Shown here: positions 49,580 through 62,500 of the stretch, one piece after another
Position numbering within the stretch: position 1 is the first letter of the stretch
Layout: each line of letters starts with the position of its first letter
NCBI RefSeq assembly: GCF_019237635.1
Contig: NZ_JAFAGS010000007.1
Span: forward strand, 1-64,000
DNA from: Pluralibacter sp.
GTDB lineage: Bacteria; Pseudomonadota; Gammaproteobacteria; Enterobacterales; Enterobacteriaceae
Direction of reading: 5' to 3'
Length of the DNA stretch: 64,000 bases
Translations under genes and position numbers: made by a program
Notes under the pieces: generated by a model
Databases searched by the model: none
Told to the model about the DNA's origin: nothing
The model's input: only the letters and a program-made list of their open reading frames with translations

Positions 49580-49756
49580 GCTTCTCCCGAGCAAAAATTT
49601 TTAATCGATTATTTAAACGGCTTGTTTGACCGAAAACTTTAACCAAAGCCGTATAACCTGTCATCTATAAAAGGGTAAACATTCCTTAGATCTACGATTT
49701 TTGCAAAACCAACTGCAGCCTCCTTTGCAAAATTGTGACTTGCACTCACCGCAAAA

Positions 49757-49795
49757 ACAGAATAAAAATACACTAATTTCGAATAACCATTCACT
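49757..49795 (+). promoter_or_regulatory. Tandem ARG boxes (ArgR operator) of argA
   Basis: Two 18-bp ARG boxes at 49757-49774 (CAGAAT-AAAA-ATACA core) and 49778-49795 (TCGAAT-AACC-ATTCA core) are separated by exactly 3 bp, the spacing bound by an ArgR hexamer. They overlap the region expected for the argA promoter, so arginine should repress the gene. Confidence 0.9.
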
Positions 49796-49808
49796 GAGAG
49801 GTCGTACC

Positions 49809-51140
49809 GTGGTGAAGGAACGTAAAACAGAGCTGGTTGAAGGATTTCGTCACTCAGTTCCCTACATCAACGCCCACCGCGGGAAAACGTTTGTCATCAT
49901 GCTGGGCGGTGAGGCCATTGAGCATGAGAACTTTTCCAGCATTGTTCATGACATCGGATTACTGCACAGCCTTGGCATACGTCTGGTGCTGGTGTACGGC
50001 GCGCGTCCGCAGATTGACGCCAATCTGGCGGAACATCACCACGAACCGGTCTACCACAAGCACACCCGGGTGACCGACGCGAAAACGCTGGATCTGGTCA
50101 AGCAGGCCGCCGGAATGCTGCAGCTCGATATCACCGCTCGCCTGTCGATGAGCCTGAACAATACGCCGCTGCAGGGTGCGCATATTAACGTCGTCAGCGG
50201 CAACTTTATCATCGCCCAACCGCTCGGCGTTGACGACGGCATTGACTACTGCCACAGCGGGCGTATTCGCCGTATCGATGAAGAGGCTATCCACCGCCAA
50301 CTCGACAGCGGCGCTATCGTACTGATGGGGCCCGTCGCCGTGTCAGTGACTGGCGAGAGCTTTAACCTGACCTCCGAAGAAATTGCCACGCAGCTTGCCA
50401 TCAAGCTGAAAGCGGAAAAAATGATCGGTTTTTGCTCGTCGCAAGGGGTGTACAACGAGGAGGGTGACATCGTTTCAGAACTGTTTCCCAACGAGGCGCA
50501 GGCCCGGGTGGATGCGCTTGAAGCTGGCGGCGACTACCATTCCGGCACCGTTCGTTTCCTGCGCGGCGCGGTAAAAGCCTGTCGCAGCGGCGTGCGCCGT
50601 AGCCACCTGATAAGCTACCAGGAAAACGGCGCGCTGCTGCAGGAACTGTTCTCACGTGACGGCATCGGTACGCAAATCGTCATGGAGAGCGCCGAGCAGA
50701 TCCGCCGCGCCAACATTAACGATATCGGCGGCATTCTTGAGCTGATCCGCCCGCTGGAGCAACAAGGCATTCTGGTGCGCCGCTCCCGCGAGCAGTTGGA
50801 AATGGAAATCGACAAATTCACCATTATCCAGCGCGATAACCTGACCATTGCCTGCGCCGCCCTCTATCCCTTCCCGGAAGAGAGCATCGGTGAAATGGCC
50901 TGCGTGGCGGTACATCCTGACTACCGCAGTTCGTCACGCGGTGAGGTGCTGTTACAGCGCATCGCCGTTCAGGCGAAACAGATGGGACTCAGCAAGCTGT
51001 TTGTCCTGACCACCCGCAGCATCCACTGGTTCCAGGAGCGGGGCTTTACGCCAGTTGAAGTCGACCTGCTGCCGGAAAGTAAAAAAGAGATGTACAACTA
51101 TCAGCGTAAGTCCAAAGTGCTGATGGCCGATTTAACCTGA
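49809..51140 (+). CDS. argA: N-acetylglutamate synthase
   Basis: ArgA acetylates glutamate with acetyl-CoA, the first step of arginine synthesis, and is feedback-inhibited by arginine. The 443-residue protein has an N-terminal amino-acid-kinase-like domain ([42 protein letters not shown]) and a C-terminal GNAT domain (about residues 295-443, [27 protein letters not shown]). I choose the first of two adjacent GTG codons (49809), giving the E. coli length with GAGAGG upstream. Confidence 0.95.
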   Translation: MVKERKTELVEGFRHSVPYINAHRGKTFVIMLGGEAIEHENFSSIVHDIGLLHSLGIRLVLVYGARPQIDANLAEHHHEPVYHKHTRVTDAKTLDLVKQAAGMLQLDITARLSMSLNNTPLQGAHINVVSGNFIIAQPLGVDDGIDYCHSGRIRRIDEEAIHRQLDSGAIVLMGPVAVSVTGESFNLTSEEIATQLAIKLKAEKMIGFCSSQGVYNEEGDIVSELFPNEAQARVDALEAGGDYHSGTVRFLRGAVKACRSGVRRSHLISYQENGALLQELFSRDGIGTQIVMESAEQIRRANINDIGGILELIRPLEQQGILVRRSREQLEMEIDKFTIIQRDNLTIACAALYPFPEESIGEMACVAVHPDYRSSSRGEVLLQRIAVQAKQMGLSKLFVLTTRSIHWFQERGFTPVEVDLLPESKKEMYNYQRKSKVLMADLT

Positions 51141-51150
51141 TATCCCGCCG

Positions 51151-51175
51151 TTCCCCTCGGCTGCTGCGAGGGGAA
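51151..51175. terminator. Hairpin between convergent argA and recD
   Basis: TTCCCCTCG/CGAGGGGAA, a 9-bp stem with a 7-nt loop, follows the argA stop. It lacks a clear T run on both strands. Confidence 0.55.
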
Positions 51176-51178
51176 TCC

Positions 51179-53020
51179 TCATCCCATGCGGCCAAACAGC
51201 GCCGCCAGCCCGCTGCGGCGCTCGGTACGTACGGTGATAGCCTGCGCCAGCAGTTGTTCATCGGCGTACATCGACAACCGCGCTTTTGCACGGGTGATGG
51301 CGGTGTATACCAGCTCGCGCGTCACCAACGGCGTTGGCTGCGCAGGCAGTATCAGCGCCGCATGTTCAAATTCAGAGCCCTGGGACTTATGCACCGTCAT
51401 CGACCACGCGGTGTCATGTTCCGGCAGGCGGCTCGGCTGAACGGACTTGATGCTGCCGTCCGGCATCGGGAACCATACCCGCAGCCCGTTACCGCGCTCG
51501 AGCGCCACGCCAATATCGCCATTGAATAATCCCAGCGCGCTGTCGTTGCGGGCGATCATCACCGGCCGCCCCTCATACCACGGCGAGTACCGAAGCATGG
51601 TGATATGCCGTTTTCGCGCCAGCAGTTGCTCAAACTGGGTATTGAGGCCGCTCACGCCATAAGGCCCTTCACGCAGGGCGCACAGCAACTGGTAGCGACC
51701 AAACGCCGCCAGAATCGCCTCCGGCTCCGCCTTCGCTTTCAGCAGCTGCAGGTAGTCGTCATAACCTGCCAGCGCGTCTTCAAGCATCGCCTCATACGCC
51801 TGCGCTGTGTGCAGGTCGTTAAGGGAGATATCGGCAAACCCGTGACGAAACGCGGCGCGCATCGCCGCGACCTTGCCGCTATTCACCGCTTTCGCCAGTT
51901 GGCCAATACCGGAGCTTTCGTCAAAGCGGTAGCTTTTTTGCAACAGGCACAGGCTGTCGCGAAGCAGGCCAGCCTGCTCGCCGTCCCCGACGGGCACGGG
52001 CGTTCCGGTCAGACGGCTGAGCTCCAGAGCGCGTTCCCGGGTATAGCCGTCGCTCACCCAGGCGCAGACGTCGCCCAGCACCGCGCCGGCTTCGACGGAG
52101 GCCAGTTGATCGCGATCGCCGAGAAAAATAACCCGAGCATGAGACGGCAGCGCGTCAATCAGCCGCGCCATCATCGGCAGGTCAATCATCGAGGCTTCAT
52201 CGACCACCAGCACATCGAGGTGCAGCGGGTTACCGGCGTGATAGCGCATACGCTGGCTGCCGGGCTGGGCACCAAGCAGACGGTGCAGCGTGCCTGCCTC
52301 CGTCGGCAACAGCGCTTTTTGCTGTTCGTTGAGCGGCAGTTTGCGTAGCGCCGCGCCGAGCGACTCGGTCAGACGCGCCGCCGCTTTTCCGGTTGGCGCG
52401 GCAAGGCGGATACGGCATCGACGATCGCCGGAAAGACGAATCAGCGCCGCCAGCAGCCTGGCGACGGTGGTGGTCTTGCCCGTTCCCGGGCCGCCGGAAA
52501 TCACCGAAATGCGCCGGGTCAGCGCCACCGCCGCCGCCACTTTTTGCCAGTCCACGTCCTGGCTTGCCGGAAACAGTTCCGCCAGCACCTGTGCAATTGT
52601 CGCCTCATCCGCCAGCGGCAGCGGCTGGGACTGATTGAAAAAGCGGGCGATCGCCTGTTCGTTATGCCACATACGGTTGAGATACAGGCGATCATCGTTG
52701 AGCACCATCGGGGCTGGCGTGTCGCCATTGCTTATCGCAGGCGACGCCTGTAGCTGGCGTCGCCGCTCGTCTTCATTTCCAGCCAGCGCAAACAGTTGTG
52801 GCCAGAACGCCTGCGATTTCGCGTTACCCCAGGCCTCGGGGTGCAGGCGCGACAACGGCAGGCACACGTGCCCTTCCCCGGCGTCATGGCTGAGCAGCGC
52901 GGCGGCCAGCATCACCGCCGGGCTGTCGTTTTGCGCGATTGTCAACGCAAACTGGACGTCGAGCGGGCGCAGTAGCTTAAGCTGTTGCGCCTCCATCAGC
53001 AGAGTTTCCAGCGCCATCAC
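51179..53020 (-). CDS. recD: Exonuclease V subunit RecD
   Basis: RecD is the 5'-3' helicase motor of RecBCD, the double-strand-break repair enzyme. The 613-residue SF1B helicase has Walker A in [21 protein letters not shown] (about residues 166-186), [15 protein letters not shown] for Walker B, and motif VI-like [15 protein letters not shown] near the end. It overlaps recB by 4 bp (ATGA), so the two are translationally coupled. Confidence 0.96.
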   Translation of the reverse strand: MMALETLLMEAQQLKLLRPLDVQFALTIAQNDSPAVMLAAALLSHDAGEGHVCLPLSRLHPEAWGNAKSQAFWPQLFALAGNEDERRRQLQASPAISNGDTPAPMVLNDDRLYLNRMWHNEQAIARFFNQSQPLPLADEATIAQVLAELFPASQDVDWQKVAAAVALTRRISVISGGPGTGKTTTVARLLAALIRLSGDRRCRIRLAAPTGKAAARLTESLGAALRKLPLNEQQKALLPTEAGTLHRLLGAQPGSQRMRYHAGNPLHLDVLVVDEASMIDLPMMARLIDALPSHARVIFLGDRDQLASVEAGAVLGDVCAWVSDGYTRERALELSRLTGTPVPVGDGEQAGLLRDSLCLLQKSYRFDESSGIGQLAKAVNSGKVAAMRAAFRHGFADISLNDLHTAQAYEAMLEDALAGYDDYLQLLKAKAEPEAILAAFGRYQLLCALREGPYGVSGLNTQFEQLLARKRHITMLRYSPWYEGRPVMIARNDSALGLFNGDIGVALERGNGLRVWFPMPDGSIKSVQPSRLPEHDTAWSMTVHKSQGSEFEHAALILPAQPTPLVTRELVYTAITRAKARLSMYADEQLLAQAITVRTERRSGLAALFGRMG

Positions 53021-56000
53021 GCCACCTCCTCCTGTGTCTGTCCGGCAAACAGCGCGTCGAGACCGTCGACCAGCGCCTGCGAAGGACGGGTGGTAAAAAT
53101 GCCCTGCCCGCTATCACTGCCGTCCATCCCCCGCAGGAACAGGTAGATGACGCCACCGAAATGACGTTCATAGTCATAGTCCGCCAGGCGGTGTCGCAGA
53201 TAGCGGTGAAGCGCAAGGCTATAGAGCTGATACTGTAAATCGTAGCGGTGCGACTGCATCGCCTGCTCCATCGCCTGGCGAGTGTAGGCCTCATGGCTCT
53301 CACCCAGCCAGTTGGATTTGTAATCCAGCAGGTAGTAACGTCCGTCATGGCGGAATACCAGGTCGATAAAGCCCTTCAGCATGCCGCTGACCCGGCGGAA
53401 ATCCAGCGGTGGGCAGCCTGCGGACAGCGAATCATGGCGGCGGATCAGCGCATCCAACTGCTGCGGCTCCAGCCGCGATTCAATGGGCAGATAAAATTCC
53501 ATCTCCACCTGCTTGTCTTTGTTCGTCAGTTGGCTCAGCGAGACGCCTGCGTCAGTAAGCGGCGTGCGCAGGATACCGTTTAACCACTGCGTCAGCACCG
53601 GCGTCCACTGTCCGTCGAAGCCGTTACCCACAAGCGCTTCCTGCACCTTGTCAGCGGCAATCGGCAGAGTAAAGTCCAGCGTTTCAAACAGGCTGTGCAG
53701 AAAGGTGCCCGGAGAAGCGCCGCGCGGGAACTGATGCGGCGTCAGCACGGGTTCCTCTGCGACTTCCCCTACGCCTGCGGCGTCAACATCCAGCCGCGGC
53801 AGCAGATCCTGCGCCACGCTATGGCCTCGCTGCTGCAGGCCGGAATAGCTGGTCACCCGCCAATCGTCGACGATGCGTCGTTGCATATCGCGCGCCTGCA
53901 GTTCCGGCAGCGCGTCCGCCAGCGCCTGCCAGCGCTCACCTTCCGGCAATTCCGGGATATGCAGGGCGATATGCTCGTTGCACAGCGCGCGCAGACACTG
54001 CTCCAGCCCGGCCGCGTCTTTCGGTTCGCCGTTTTGTACCAGCCTGCCCAACGCGCTCTGGTGCAGATCGGTCTCTGCGGCTTTATCGCTGCGTCGGGAA
54101 CTGAGCGGCGCTACCCCTAAGCTGCAGTGCCAGATTGCGCGGGTCAGCGCCACATAGAGCAGGCGAAGATCCTCCGCCAGACGCTCAGCTTCCGCGAGTT
54201 CAAGGCTCTCCTTACCGTTGTGCAGATCGAGCACGGCGGCAAAAGAGTCCCTGTCGTGGTAGAACGCCTGTTCCTGTTTGCGGTAATGGGCAATAAACGG
54301 TAGCCAGACCAGCGAATACTCAAGGCCTTTGGATTTGTGGATAGTGACAATTTGCACCAGGTGCTTATCGCTTTCCAGACGCATCTGCTGGCTGGAAGCG
54401 CCATCATCCGGTCCGGCGATTTGCTGTACCAGCCAGCGCACGAGGGCATGTTCACTTTCAAGCTGCCCCGCCGCCTCCTGTAGCAGTTCGCTTAAGTGCA
54501 GAATATCGGTCAGGCGGCGCTCGCCGCCCTGGGTCGCCAGCAGATTTTCAGCAATGTGGCTGGCGCTCATCAGCGCGCGTAGCATTGCCATTACGCCTCG
54601 CTGCTGCCAAAGCTGGCGATAACCGGCAAACTCCTCAACAACGGCATCCCAGGCCGGTTCGTCACTGTTGAGCGCGTCGAGATCCCGGGCGGTGAGACCG
54701 AACATGGCGGTCGCCAGCGCACTGCGAAGCAGGCTCTCCCGCTCCGGCGCCAGCACCGCCTGCAGCACCCACAGCAACTCCTGCGCTTCCGGCGTTTCAA
54801 ACACGCTGTCGCGGTTAGACAGGTAGACCGACGGGATCGCCAGCGCGTTGAGCGCATCGCGCACCAGCGAAGCCTCAAGACGGTTTCGTACCAGCACGGT
54901 AATATCCGACGCCTGCACCGGCCGCGAGGTGTTCCCCCGCCACAGCAGCGCCTCGTTGCGCTGCCCGGCGCTGAGCCAGTCGCGAATCTGCCCGGCGCAC
55001 AACTGCGCCATAAAGTGCTGATAATCGCCCACGCCGACGCTGTTGCCCGGCATCAACCACAGGCTCATCGCGGGCTGGGTTTCACCCTGTAACTCAAAGC
55101 GTAAATCATGGTTTTTGGCGGCCGCGTTGACCGGCAAAAACGGAATTTCACGGAACATAAACGGGTTTTCGGACAGACCGAACAACGTATTGACGCTCTG
55201 TACCACGCCCGGCGCCGAACGCCAGTTGGTGTCCAGCGTGTAGTGAGCGGCAACGTCGCCCCTGGCGCGCATGTAGGTGAAAATATCGGCGCCGCGAAAG
55301 GCGTAAATGGCCTGCTTCGGATCGCCAATCAACAGCAGCGCCGTCTCCGACTGCTGGCGCCAGATGCGGTGGAAAATACGATACTGCTGCGGATCGGTGT
55401 CCTGGAATTCGTCGATCATCGCCACAGGAAAACGGCTGCGGATGGCGCTGGCTAGCGCGTCGCCATTTTCGCCCTGCAACGCCTTATCCAGACGGCTGAG
55501 CATATCGTCAAAGCCAAGCTCGCCGCGACGCTGTTTCTCGCGCGCCACCGCATCGCGAATTTCGACCATCGCCTGAGAAATGACCAGGTCGTTAAGCGAC
55601 GGCGGCGCCGCCAGCAGCGCCTCAACGGCGTCAAACAGTGGATGGACGGGCGCTATGCCGCCCGCTTTGGTTCGCTCATACAAAAACGACTGCGAAAACT
55701 TCTCCAGCGCCTCCGGCAACTGATAACCGGTATTTTCATCACCGGCCCACTCGCTGATTTTTTCAACCCATTTACCCTGGTTGCCGCGATTGAACTTACG
55801 CCGGTCGATGTCCGAATTTTCAAGGATGGCGACAATGTCATCGACGCTCGCCTGCCACTGCTGTTTGAACGCCGCAATCTGCGCCATATTCTGCTGATGT
55901 CGAGACGCCAGCGTCTCCTGCGCCATAGGGGTTTTAAGCTGTGGAGCCTCGCCCTGCAAATAGCGATCGATAGCGCTGAGCAGCGCCTGCGGTCCCTTCC

Positions 56001-56559
56001 AGTTAGCGTGAATAATCTGCGCAATATCGCGCGGCAGCGGATAGCAATGCCGACGCCAGAAATCGGCGCAGGCCTGAAAGCGCAGTCGGGATTCATCCTC
56101 AATCAGTTGCTGTTCAAAAAGCATACCGGATTCAAAGGCGTTAAGGCTCAGCATGCGCTGACAAAAACCATGGATGGTAAAAACGGCGGCTTCATCCATC
56201 AGCCGTTCGGCCAGCAGCAACGTTTGCGCCGCCTGCTGTTTATCGGGGATTTCCGCCAGCAGGCTGGCGTAAAGCGGGTTGTCGGTGCTGTCGCGAAGGC
56301 AGGCTATCCGCAGTTCATGAATATTGCTGCGAATACGCCCGCGCAGCTCTTCGGTCGCCGCTTCGGTAAAGGTCACCACCAGCAGCTCTTCGACATTGAC
56401 CTGGCGGGGAAAGGCGGCATCGCCGCCCAGGCCCAGCAACAGCCGCAGGTAGAGTGCGGCGATGGTATAGGTTTTTCCGGTGCCCGCAGAGGCTTCAATC
56501 AGGCGCTCGCCGGTTAGCGGCAAGCGCAGGGGATTTAAGGTCTCGGCGGTTTCGGTCAT
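53017..56559 (-). CDS. recB: Exonuclease V subunit RecB
   Basis: RecB is the 3'-5' helicase and nuclease of RecBCD and loads RecA after Chi. The 1180-residue protein has Walker A in [22 protein letters not shown] (about residues 22-43), the DEXX box [12 protein letters not shown] (about 394-405), motif [13 protein letters not shown], and a C-terminal nuclease domain with [21 protein letters not shown] (catalytic Asp and Lys near 1067-1082). It overlaps ptrA by 4 bp at its start and recD by 4 bp at its end. Confidence 0.97.
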   Translation of the reverse strand: MTETAETLNPLRLPLTGERLIEASAGTGKTYTIAALYLRLLLGLGGDAAFPRQVNVEELLVVTFTEAATEELRGRIRSNIHELRIACLRDSTDNPLYASLLAEIPDKQQAAQTLLLAERLMDEAAVFTIHGFCQRMLSLNAFESGMLFEQQLIEDESRLRFQACADFWRRHCYPLPRDIAQIIHANWKGPQALLSAIDRYLQGEAPQLKTPMAQETLASRHQQNMAQIAAFKQQWQASVDDIVAILENSDIDRRKFNRGNQGKWVEKISEWAGDENTGYQLPEALEKFSQSFLYERTKAGGIAPVHPLFDAVEALLAAPPSLNDLVISQAMVEIRDAVAREKQRRGELGFDDMLSRLDKALQGENGDALASAIRSRFPVAMIDEFQDTDPQQYRIFHRIWRQQSETALLLIGDPKQAIYAFRGADIFTYMRARGDVAAHYTLDTNWRSAPGVVQSVNTLFGLSENPFMFREIPFLPVNAAAKNHDLRFELQGETQPAMSLWLMPGNSVGVGDYQHFMAQLCAGQIRDWLSAGQRNEALLWRGNTSRPVQASDITVLVRNRLEASLVRDALNALAIPSVYLSNRDSVFETPEAQELLWVLQAVLAPERESLLRSALATAMFGLTARDLDALNSDEPAWDAVVEEFAGYRQLWQQRGVMAMLRALMSASHIAENLLATQGGERRLTDILHLSELLQEAAGQLESEHALVRWLVQQIAGPDDGASSQQMRLESDKHLVQIVTIHKSKGLEYSLVWLPFIAHYRKQEQAFYHDRDSFAAVLDLHNGKESLELAEAERLAEDLRLLYVALTRAIWHCSLGVAPLSSRRSDKAAETDLHQSALGRLVQNGEPKDAAGLEQCLRALCNEHIALHIPELPEGERWQALADALPELQARDMQRRIVDDWRVTSYSGLQQRGHSVAQDLLPRLDVDAAGVGEVAEEPVLTPHQFPRGASPGTFLHSLFETLDFTLPIAADKVQEALVGNGFDGQWTPVLTQWLNGILRTPLTDAGVSLSQLTNKDKQVEMEFYLPIESRLEPQQLDALIRRHDSLSAGCPPLDFRRVSGMLKGFIDLVFRHDGRYYLLDYKSNWLGESHEAYTRQAMEQAMQSHRYDLQYQLYSLALHRYLRHRLADYDYERHFGGVIYLFLRGMDGSDSGQGIFTTRPSQALVDGLDALFAGQTQEEVA

Positions 56560-59444
56560 TCGTTCTCTCTCATCAGCGGCATGGATTGCTGCAACGCGCT
56601 GACGCTTTCCCAGACCTTCCAGCCCTGCGGGTGAACATACTCTGTTTTCCCGTTCTGGCTACCGGAGACCTGAGAGAGGATCGCCATGCCCTGCGGCTCC
56701 ACCACCGTCTGATGGAAGAAATCGGCAAGCTTTTGCGGCGTCAGCAGTTTAATCTGAGCCACTACTTTATCACGTGAATCAAAGCGCATATTACCGCGAT
56801 CGAAATCTTTGCTTAACTGCGAGGCCTCTTCACTGAGCGTTTGCGGCGGCTGCAACATTTGCGTAATGACCGCCTGCTGGATCTGCGCGAACTCCTCCGG
56901 CTTCATCGCCCGCAGCTTTGCTTCGGCCGTCGGGAAGAAGGCTTTAAAGCGCTCCCAAAGGTAACCCGGCTGCTTATTGCTGCTTTGCAGCAAGAAACCC
57001 ATTCCCCACTGGCGTCCCACGCTCATCGGGAAGGCAAATACCGCGTAGCCAAGCTGCTCCTCCGTACGTAACTGAGTATAGAACCACGGCTGAACAATCT
57101 GCCCCAGCAGGCTGCTGGCGGCCAGACTGCTGTATTCGTCCACGTTCGGCGGCGCGAATACGGCGGCCAGCGCGGAATCGCTGGTGTTACCTGCCTTCTC
57201 AAAGATGACGGACTGCTTTTTATCCACCACCACGCTCTGATTGCGACACCACTGCGTACCATTGGCGCCGAGCTGTTTTTGCACCTGTCGCGCCAGCGAG
57301 GTCGACTGTTCGGCGGTCATATTCCCCACCACCAGAAACTCCGGCCGCGCCCCCGCTTTCAGCGTATCCCGCCACGCAAGCACATCATTGAGGGTAATGG
57401 ACGGCAGAATCGCCCGGCGCTCCTCGCGTTGAAAATAGGGCACCTGCGACAACATCTGTACCGGCATGATCGCCTGATCGAACGCTTTGCCTTTATCGGC
57501 GGAGTCCAGCATCTGGGTATACCAGGACTTCGCCTGCGCCAGTTGCTCGTCCGTCGGCTGATAGCTGAAGTACCCTTGCAACAGCGCGTCGAACAGCTGC
57601 GGCAGACGCTGGGTATAACCGCTGGCGTTCACCATCAGGCCGTTATTCGCCCCGGTGGAGAAGCTGATGCCGCCCACTGCCGCCTGATTGCTGAGCTGGT
57701 CGAGCGCAATCCCGGCCAGGTAATCATTAAGCGCAAACAGCACCTGATTGCGCGCGCTGTCCATGGCATGAGGATTGCGCAGCACCATCGTGACGTCGGC
57801 TTTCGGCTCGCTGGCGAAATAGCGGCTGGGGGTATACACCACGCGCAGTTGTGGCTCATCGACAATAAGCTCAGGACGGTCAGGCACCTTATCCGCTTTA
57901 ATCAGCGTGAAATCATCCGGGATATAGGGGTTCAGCGTCGGCAGTTGCAGCGCAATCGCACTGGCCTTCTGCTGCCAGTCGGCAAAGGTCTGCTCGCTTA
58001 TTTTATCGACCTGATACGGCGCCTCGACAAAATAAGCCGTCTTGTTATGCGGCTCTTTCGGGCTGATGTACCAGATACGGGCGTTTTGCGGCGTCATCAT
58101 CGCCAGACGTGCTTTCACCGCCTGCGCGTCATACTGGTCGGCAATATTCACCGCATCAAGGGTGTGCTCCACCGGCACGCGAATCATGGTATCCGCCAGC
58201 CATTCGACATAGTCCATATCGCGATTAATGGACGGATAGCGGAAATCAAGATCCAGCACGTGCGCCAACTCATCGAAATAACGCTTATCGATACCCTTTT
58301 CGCGCAGCAGGTTAAGGTAGCTGAAAATCGCCGCAACCACCTGGTCACGGTTCGCCAGACCTTTATCGGTCAGGGTTGCTGAGATGGCCAGCACACCGCT
58401 GTTGCCGTTGACCACCGGATCGGAGTCGGCGCGAATACCTTCCGCCAGCCCCTGCTTTTGCAGCCAGTCAGAGAGCGTACCCGGGCTGCGGTTGCCAATC
58501 ATATAGGTCACCAGCTCATCGGTTTTGCTGCGAAACTGCGCGGTGTTGTTATCAATGCGAAACTCGACGCGTACCACCTTGCGCGGCAAAGCGGGCACAT
58601 AGTGGATGAGGATGCCTTTCTGTGCATCGGTCACGACCGGTACGTCTATCTGCGGACGGGCGATATTCTTGTCCGGTACCCGCCCCCAGGTGCGTACCGC
58701 AATTTGCGCCAACTCAGGCAGCGGTTTATTGCTGTAGATAACCGCTTTCATCAGGTTGGCGGAATAGTACTTATCGCGGAAGGCGAGCAGGGAATCCAAC
58801 ACCGGGCTGCCGGGTTTGTCGCTCAGCGTGTCCAGGTTGCCCCCGGAGAAGCGGGACGCCGGGTGCGCAGGGTTAATGGTTTCCGCGCTCACCTGCGCCA
58901 TACGCATACCGTCACGGCTGCGGGCCATCGTCAGCTCGGCATTTACGGCGTTGCGTTCGCGATCGGCATATTTTTTATCCAGCAGCGGCTCGGCTATCGC
59001 ATCGGCAAGACGGTCTACCGCCCCTTCCAGCGCATCATTTTCCACTTCCAGATAAAACGCCGTACGGTAAGGCGCCGTGCTGGCATTATGGCTGCCGCCG
59101 TGCATCTTCAGGTATTCGGCCAGGCTGTCAGGCTGCGGGTACTTCTTTGAGCCCATCAGGGTCATATGCTCAAGATAGTGCGCAAGGCCAGGGTGGACGT
59201 CAGGATCCTCCAGCGACCCCACCGGTACGACCAGCGCCGACAGGGATTTTACGGCCTGAGCATCGGACACAAGCAATACCACCATGCCGTTATCAAGCGT
59301 AATAGCCTGATACTGACGCGGATCTTTCTCGCTTTTACGGATGGTTTCCTGAACCGGTTTCCATCCATCCTCTGCCTGACTTAAAGGTGCCCAAAGGGCA
59401 AAGATCGCTACGAAAACAAGATTTAACCAGGTGCTGCGGGGCAT
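56556..59444 (-). CDS. ptrA: Protease III (pitrilysin)
   Basis: PtrA is a periplasmic zinc metallopeptidase of the M16 family that degrades small polypeptides. The 962-residue precursor has a signal peptide (WLNLVFVAIFALWAPLSQA, cleavage about residue 24), the inverted zinc motif HYLEHMTLMGSKKYP (His-x2-Glu-His near 88-92) with the distal Glu about 75 residues on, and four M16 half-domains. It sits between recC and recB as in all enterics, although it has no role in RecBCD. Confidence 0.96.
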   Translation of the reverse strand: MPRSTWLNLVFVAIFALWAPLSQAEDGWKPVQETIRKSEKDPRQYQAITLDNGMVVLLVSDAQAVKSLSALVVPVGSLEDPDVHPGLAHYLEHMTLMGSKKYPQPDSLAEYLKMHGGSHNASTAPYRTAFYLEVENDALEGAVDRLADAIAEPLLDKKYADRERNAVNAELTMARSRDGMRMAQVSAETINPAHPASRFSGGNLDTLSDKPGSPVLDSLLAFRDKYYSANLMKAVIYSNKPLPELAQIAVRTWGRVPDKNIARPQIDVPVVTDAQKGILIHYVPALPRKVVRVEFRIDNNTAQFRSKTDELVTYMIGNRSPGTLSDWLQKQGLAEGIRADSDPVVNGNSGVLAISATLTDKGLANRDQVVAAIFSYLNLLREKGIDKRYFDELAHVLDLDFRYPSINRDMDYVEWLADTMIRVPVEHTLDAVNIADQYDAQAVKARLAMMTPQNARIWYISPKEPHNKTAYFVEAPYQVDKISEQTFADWQQKASAIALQLPTLNPYIPDDFTLIKADKVPDRPELIVDEPQLRVVYTPSRYFASEPKADVTMVLRNPHAMDSARNQVLFALNDYLAGIALDQLSNQAAVGGISFSTGANNGLMVNASGYTQRLPQLFDALLQGYFSYQPTDEQLAQAKSWYTQMLDSADKGKAFDQAIMPVQMLSQVPYFQREERRAILPSITLNDVLAWRDTLKAGARPEFLVVGNMTAEQSTSLARQVQKQLGANGTQWCRNQSVVVDKKQSVIFEKAGNTSDSALAAVFAPPNVDEYSSLAASSLLGQIVQPWFYTQLRTEEQLGYAVFAFPMSVGRQWGMGFLLQSSNKQPGYLWERFKAFFPTAEAKLRAMKPEEFAQIQQAVITQMLQPPQTLSEEASQLSKDFDRGNMRFDSRDKVVAQIKLLTPQKLADFFHQTVVEPQGMAILSQVSGSQNGKTEYVHPQGWKVWESVSALQQSMPLMRENE

Positions 59445-59572
59445 TCACGGACCTCATCATTAACAAACTTCTCTGCGTTCTGCGCCAGGCAGTACCGCTT
59501 TTGACACATCAGTCCGTGACAAGTTGCGCATCATAATGGAATCCCTTCATTTGCGCAATTTTTATACAACCA

Positions 59573-62500
59573 TTATGGCTGATGGAAACGAAACACCGGC
59601 AGCAGGTACTTTTCCGTCTGCTCGGTAATCGCTTCATACGTCGCGGGTTCCAGGGTGCGCCACAGGCGCTGATACCAGATATCGGCCCCTTCGCCGCGTT
59701 TCATCATGTTGCCCTCATAGGCCTGCATGAATTTACTGCGCGCCTTTTGCAATGTCGCGTCATCCTTTAGCACGACATCATTTTCGGCATCGTAACAGGC
59801 TTTTAGCCATGCGCCGCCGCTTTCAGGCATGAATAACAGCGGCTGCGTCATTCCCTGTCGATAACCTGCGACCAGCTGCGACAGAGACTGCATCGCCTCG
59901 TCGGCAGACAGCGGCGGAAACCGCCATGCTTCATCTTTGCGCAGCAGCAGCCGGCTTTCGCCGTCCCCGCCGCTGGCGCAATAGACCAGATGCTCAAGCC
60001 ACAGCTGCATGCCCTGCGACATGCTGATGAGCGACGGCCGCCAGCGCAGCAAACCATCCGACTGTACCTGTGACAACCAGCCGGTAATGTTGACGCCGTC
60101 ACATTGCAAATCAATTTCCATACTCTGGGCAGGCTGGCGTAGCGAGACAACACGGTCCGCCAGCGCCTGCATCTCCTGGCACTGTTCATCCCAGGAGATA
60201 TCGCCAAAGGCGCCGTAGGGCAGCTCGCCCGCCGCCCGGAAGCGGCGATGCATCACGTCGGCATCGCGCTGCTCCACCAGGGTATTCACCAATTGCTGGT
60301 TGAGCTGGTAGCGAGTTAGCCCTTCCAGCACGAACGGCTCCATATCGGGAATTTCGCTCTCTTCGAGACGGAAGTTCACCCGCAGGCGCATCTGGAAGAA
60401 GGCGCGTACCGGATGCTGCCAGAACCGCTGCAACTGCTCCAACGGCAGCGCTTCCAGCGGCTGCTCCGCCAGAGGCTGAATGAATGCGGCGTGAGCTTCC
60501 CCTTGCTGACTTGCCGCAGCCAGCCACTCGTGGGCAAAGCTTTGCACCTCCCCGCGACGGAAGTTAGCGGCATCGAACGGCATGCGAGTGTGCTGGTGCG
60601 TGATATGCGCTTTCACTCGCCGTTCGCTGTCATCACAGTTCAGTGACTCATCGCCGCGCAGGCGGTGGCTCTGGCCGATATAATCCACCAGTTCCTGCAC
60701 CAGTACCGACGGGTAGCGTTCGCTGTTGTCCTGAATCGAGCGCCCAATATAGCTGATATAGAGCTTCTGCTCTGCGGACATCAGCGCTTCAAGGAACAGG
60801 TAGCGGTCGTCATCCCGGCGGCTGCGATCGCCGCGCACAGGCTTCTGACTCATAAGATCAAAGCCCAACGGCGACAGAGCCCGCGGATAAACGCCGTCAT
60901 TCATGCCGAGCAGGCAGACCACCTTAAACGGGATTGAACGCATCGGCATCAGGGTACAAATATTGACCGGCCCGGCGAGAAAGCGCTGGCTGATCCGCTC
61001 CTGGTCAAGGCGCTGCCCCAGCTCGTCGCGCAGTAAGGAGAGCGGGACCGCATCGTGGTAGTGCGCCTCAACGCCCTGCTCGATAATCGCCTGCCACTGC
61101 TGCTCGATAAGCGCCAACGCGGCTTCGGTGTCCGGGTCTGGCAGGAAGAAATCGTTAAGCATTTCGCGGCACAGCGGCAGCCATTGCGCCAGCGTCCGCT
61201 CCTGAGTCAGCGCGTGGCGCCAGCGGTTAAGCTGCATTAAAAGCGACGCCAGATGCCCGACAAGCTCGGCAATCAGGCCGCTGGATTCGTCGTAGGGCAG
61301 CACCGATCGCCACTCGCCCTGCTGGCTTTCCATCGCGTAACCCAGCAGCATGCGCGTCAGGCCAAAACGCCAGGTATGCTGCCCCGTCGCAGGGAGATCC
61401 CACTCACGGACGTTGTCATCGTCCATGCCCCAACGAATGCCGGATTCATTCACCCACTGGCGCAGATAGCGCAGGCCGTCTTCGTCAATGCCAAAGCGCG
61501 CCGCCAGCACAGGGACATCCAGCAGCGCCAGCACATCCTCGCTGGTAAAGCGGCTATCGGGTAACGACAGCAGCGTAATGAACGCCTGCAGCGCCGGATG
61601 AGACTTCCGCGCCCGTCGGTCAGAGATGGCCCACGGCAGGTAGCGATCGCCCGACGTGCTGCCGAAAACGGCCTGGATAAAGGGGCTGTAGCTGTCGATG
61701 TCCGCCACCATCACGATGATATCGCGCGGCATCAGCGTAGGGTCGTCATCCAGCATGGCGAGCAGCCTGTCGTGCAGTACCTCCACCTCCCGCTGCGGGC
61801 TGTGGCACAGGTGTACCGTCAGACTGCGATCGTTCGGATCGAGCTCGCGCTTTGTGTCGCTACGGGCGAACTCTTCCGCGGTGCGCCCGGCGATGGCGCT
61901 GTTTTGCAGCTCCAGGATATCGTACTGGAGGTTGTGCAGCAGGTTATCAGGTTCGATATCCACAAATGCATCCAGTTCCTCATAGCGTTCCAGCCCGGCC
62001 AGCAAATAGAGATAGTCTCGCCCCAGCTTGCCCCAGGAGGCCAGCATCGGGTTGCCGACATCCTGCTCGCCGTCCTCGTTGAAAAGACCCGGCGCGCGGG
62101 CGCTATCGCGAAACAGCGGCAGTTCGCGATCATCGCGATGATGGCGGCGCTGACGCGCCTGCAACTTCGCCAGGAAGGCAGGATCTTTAATATCCCCCCA
62201 GTAATAACGGCAAGGGTTGGTAAATAACACAAAGACATCGATATGTTTACCCAGCGCCTGCAGCGCCTGAAGGTAGACCGGCGGCAGCGCGGAAATCCCG
62301 CAGATAAATACCCGCGGCGGCAGCCCGGCTGGCGGCTGTTCGCTGTTTTCCAGCGCGGCGATAAAGCGTTGATAGAGATTGGCGCGGTGCCATAGCGGCT
62401 GCCCCAGCGCTGCGGTCTGTTCAACCAGCGCCTTCCACAACGGCGCCTGCCACGCCTGAGCCGCATCCAGCCCGTCAATACGCTCATCGTTTTCCCAGCG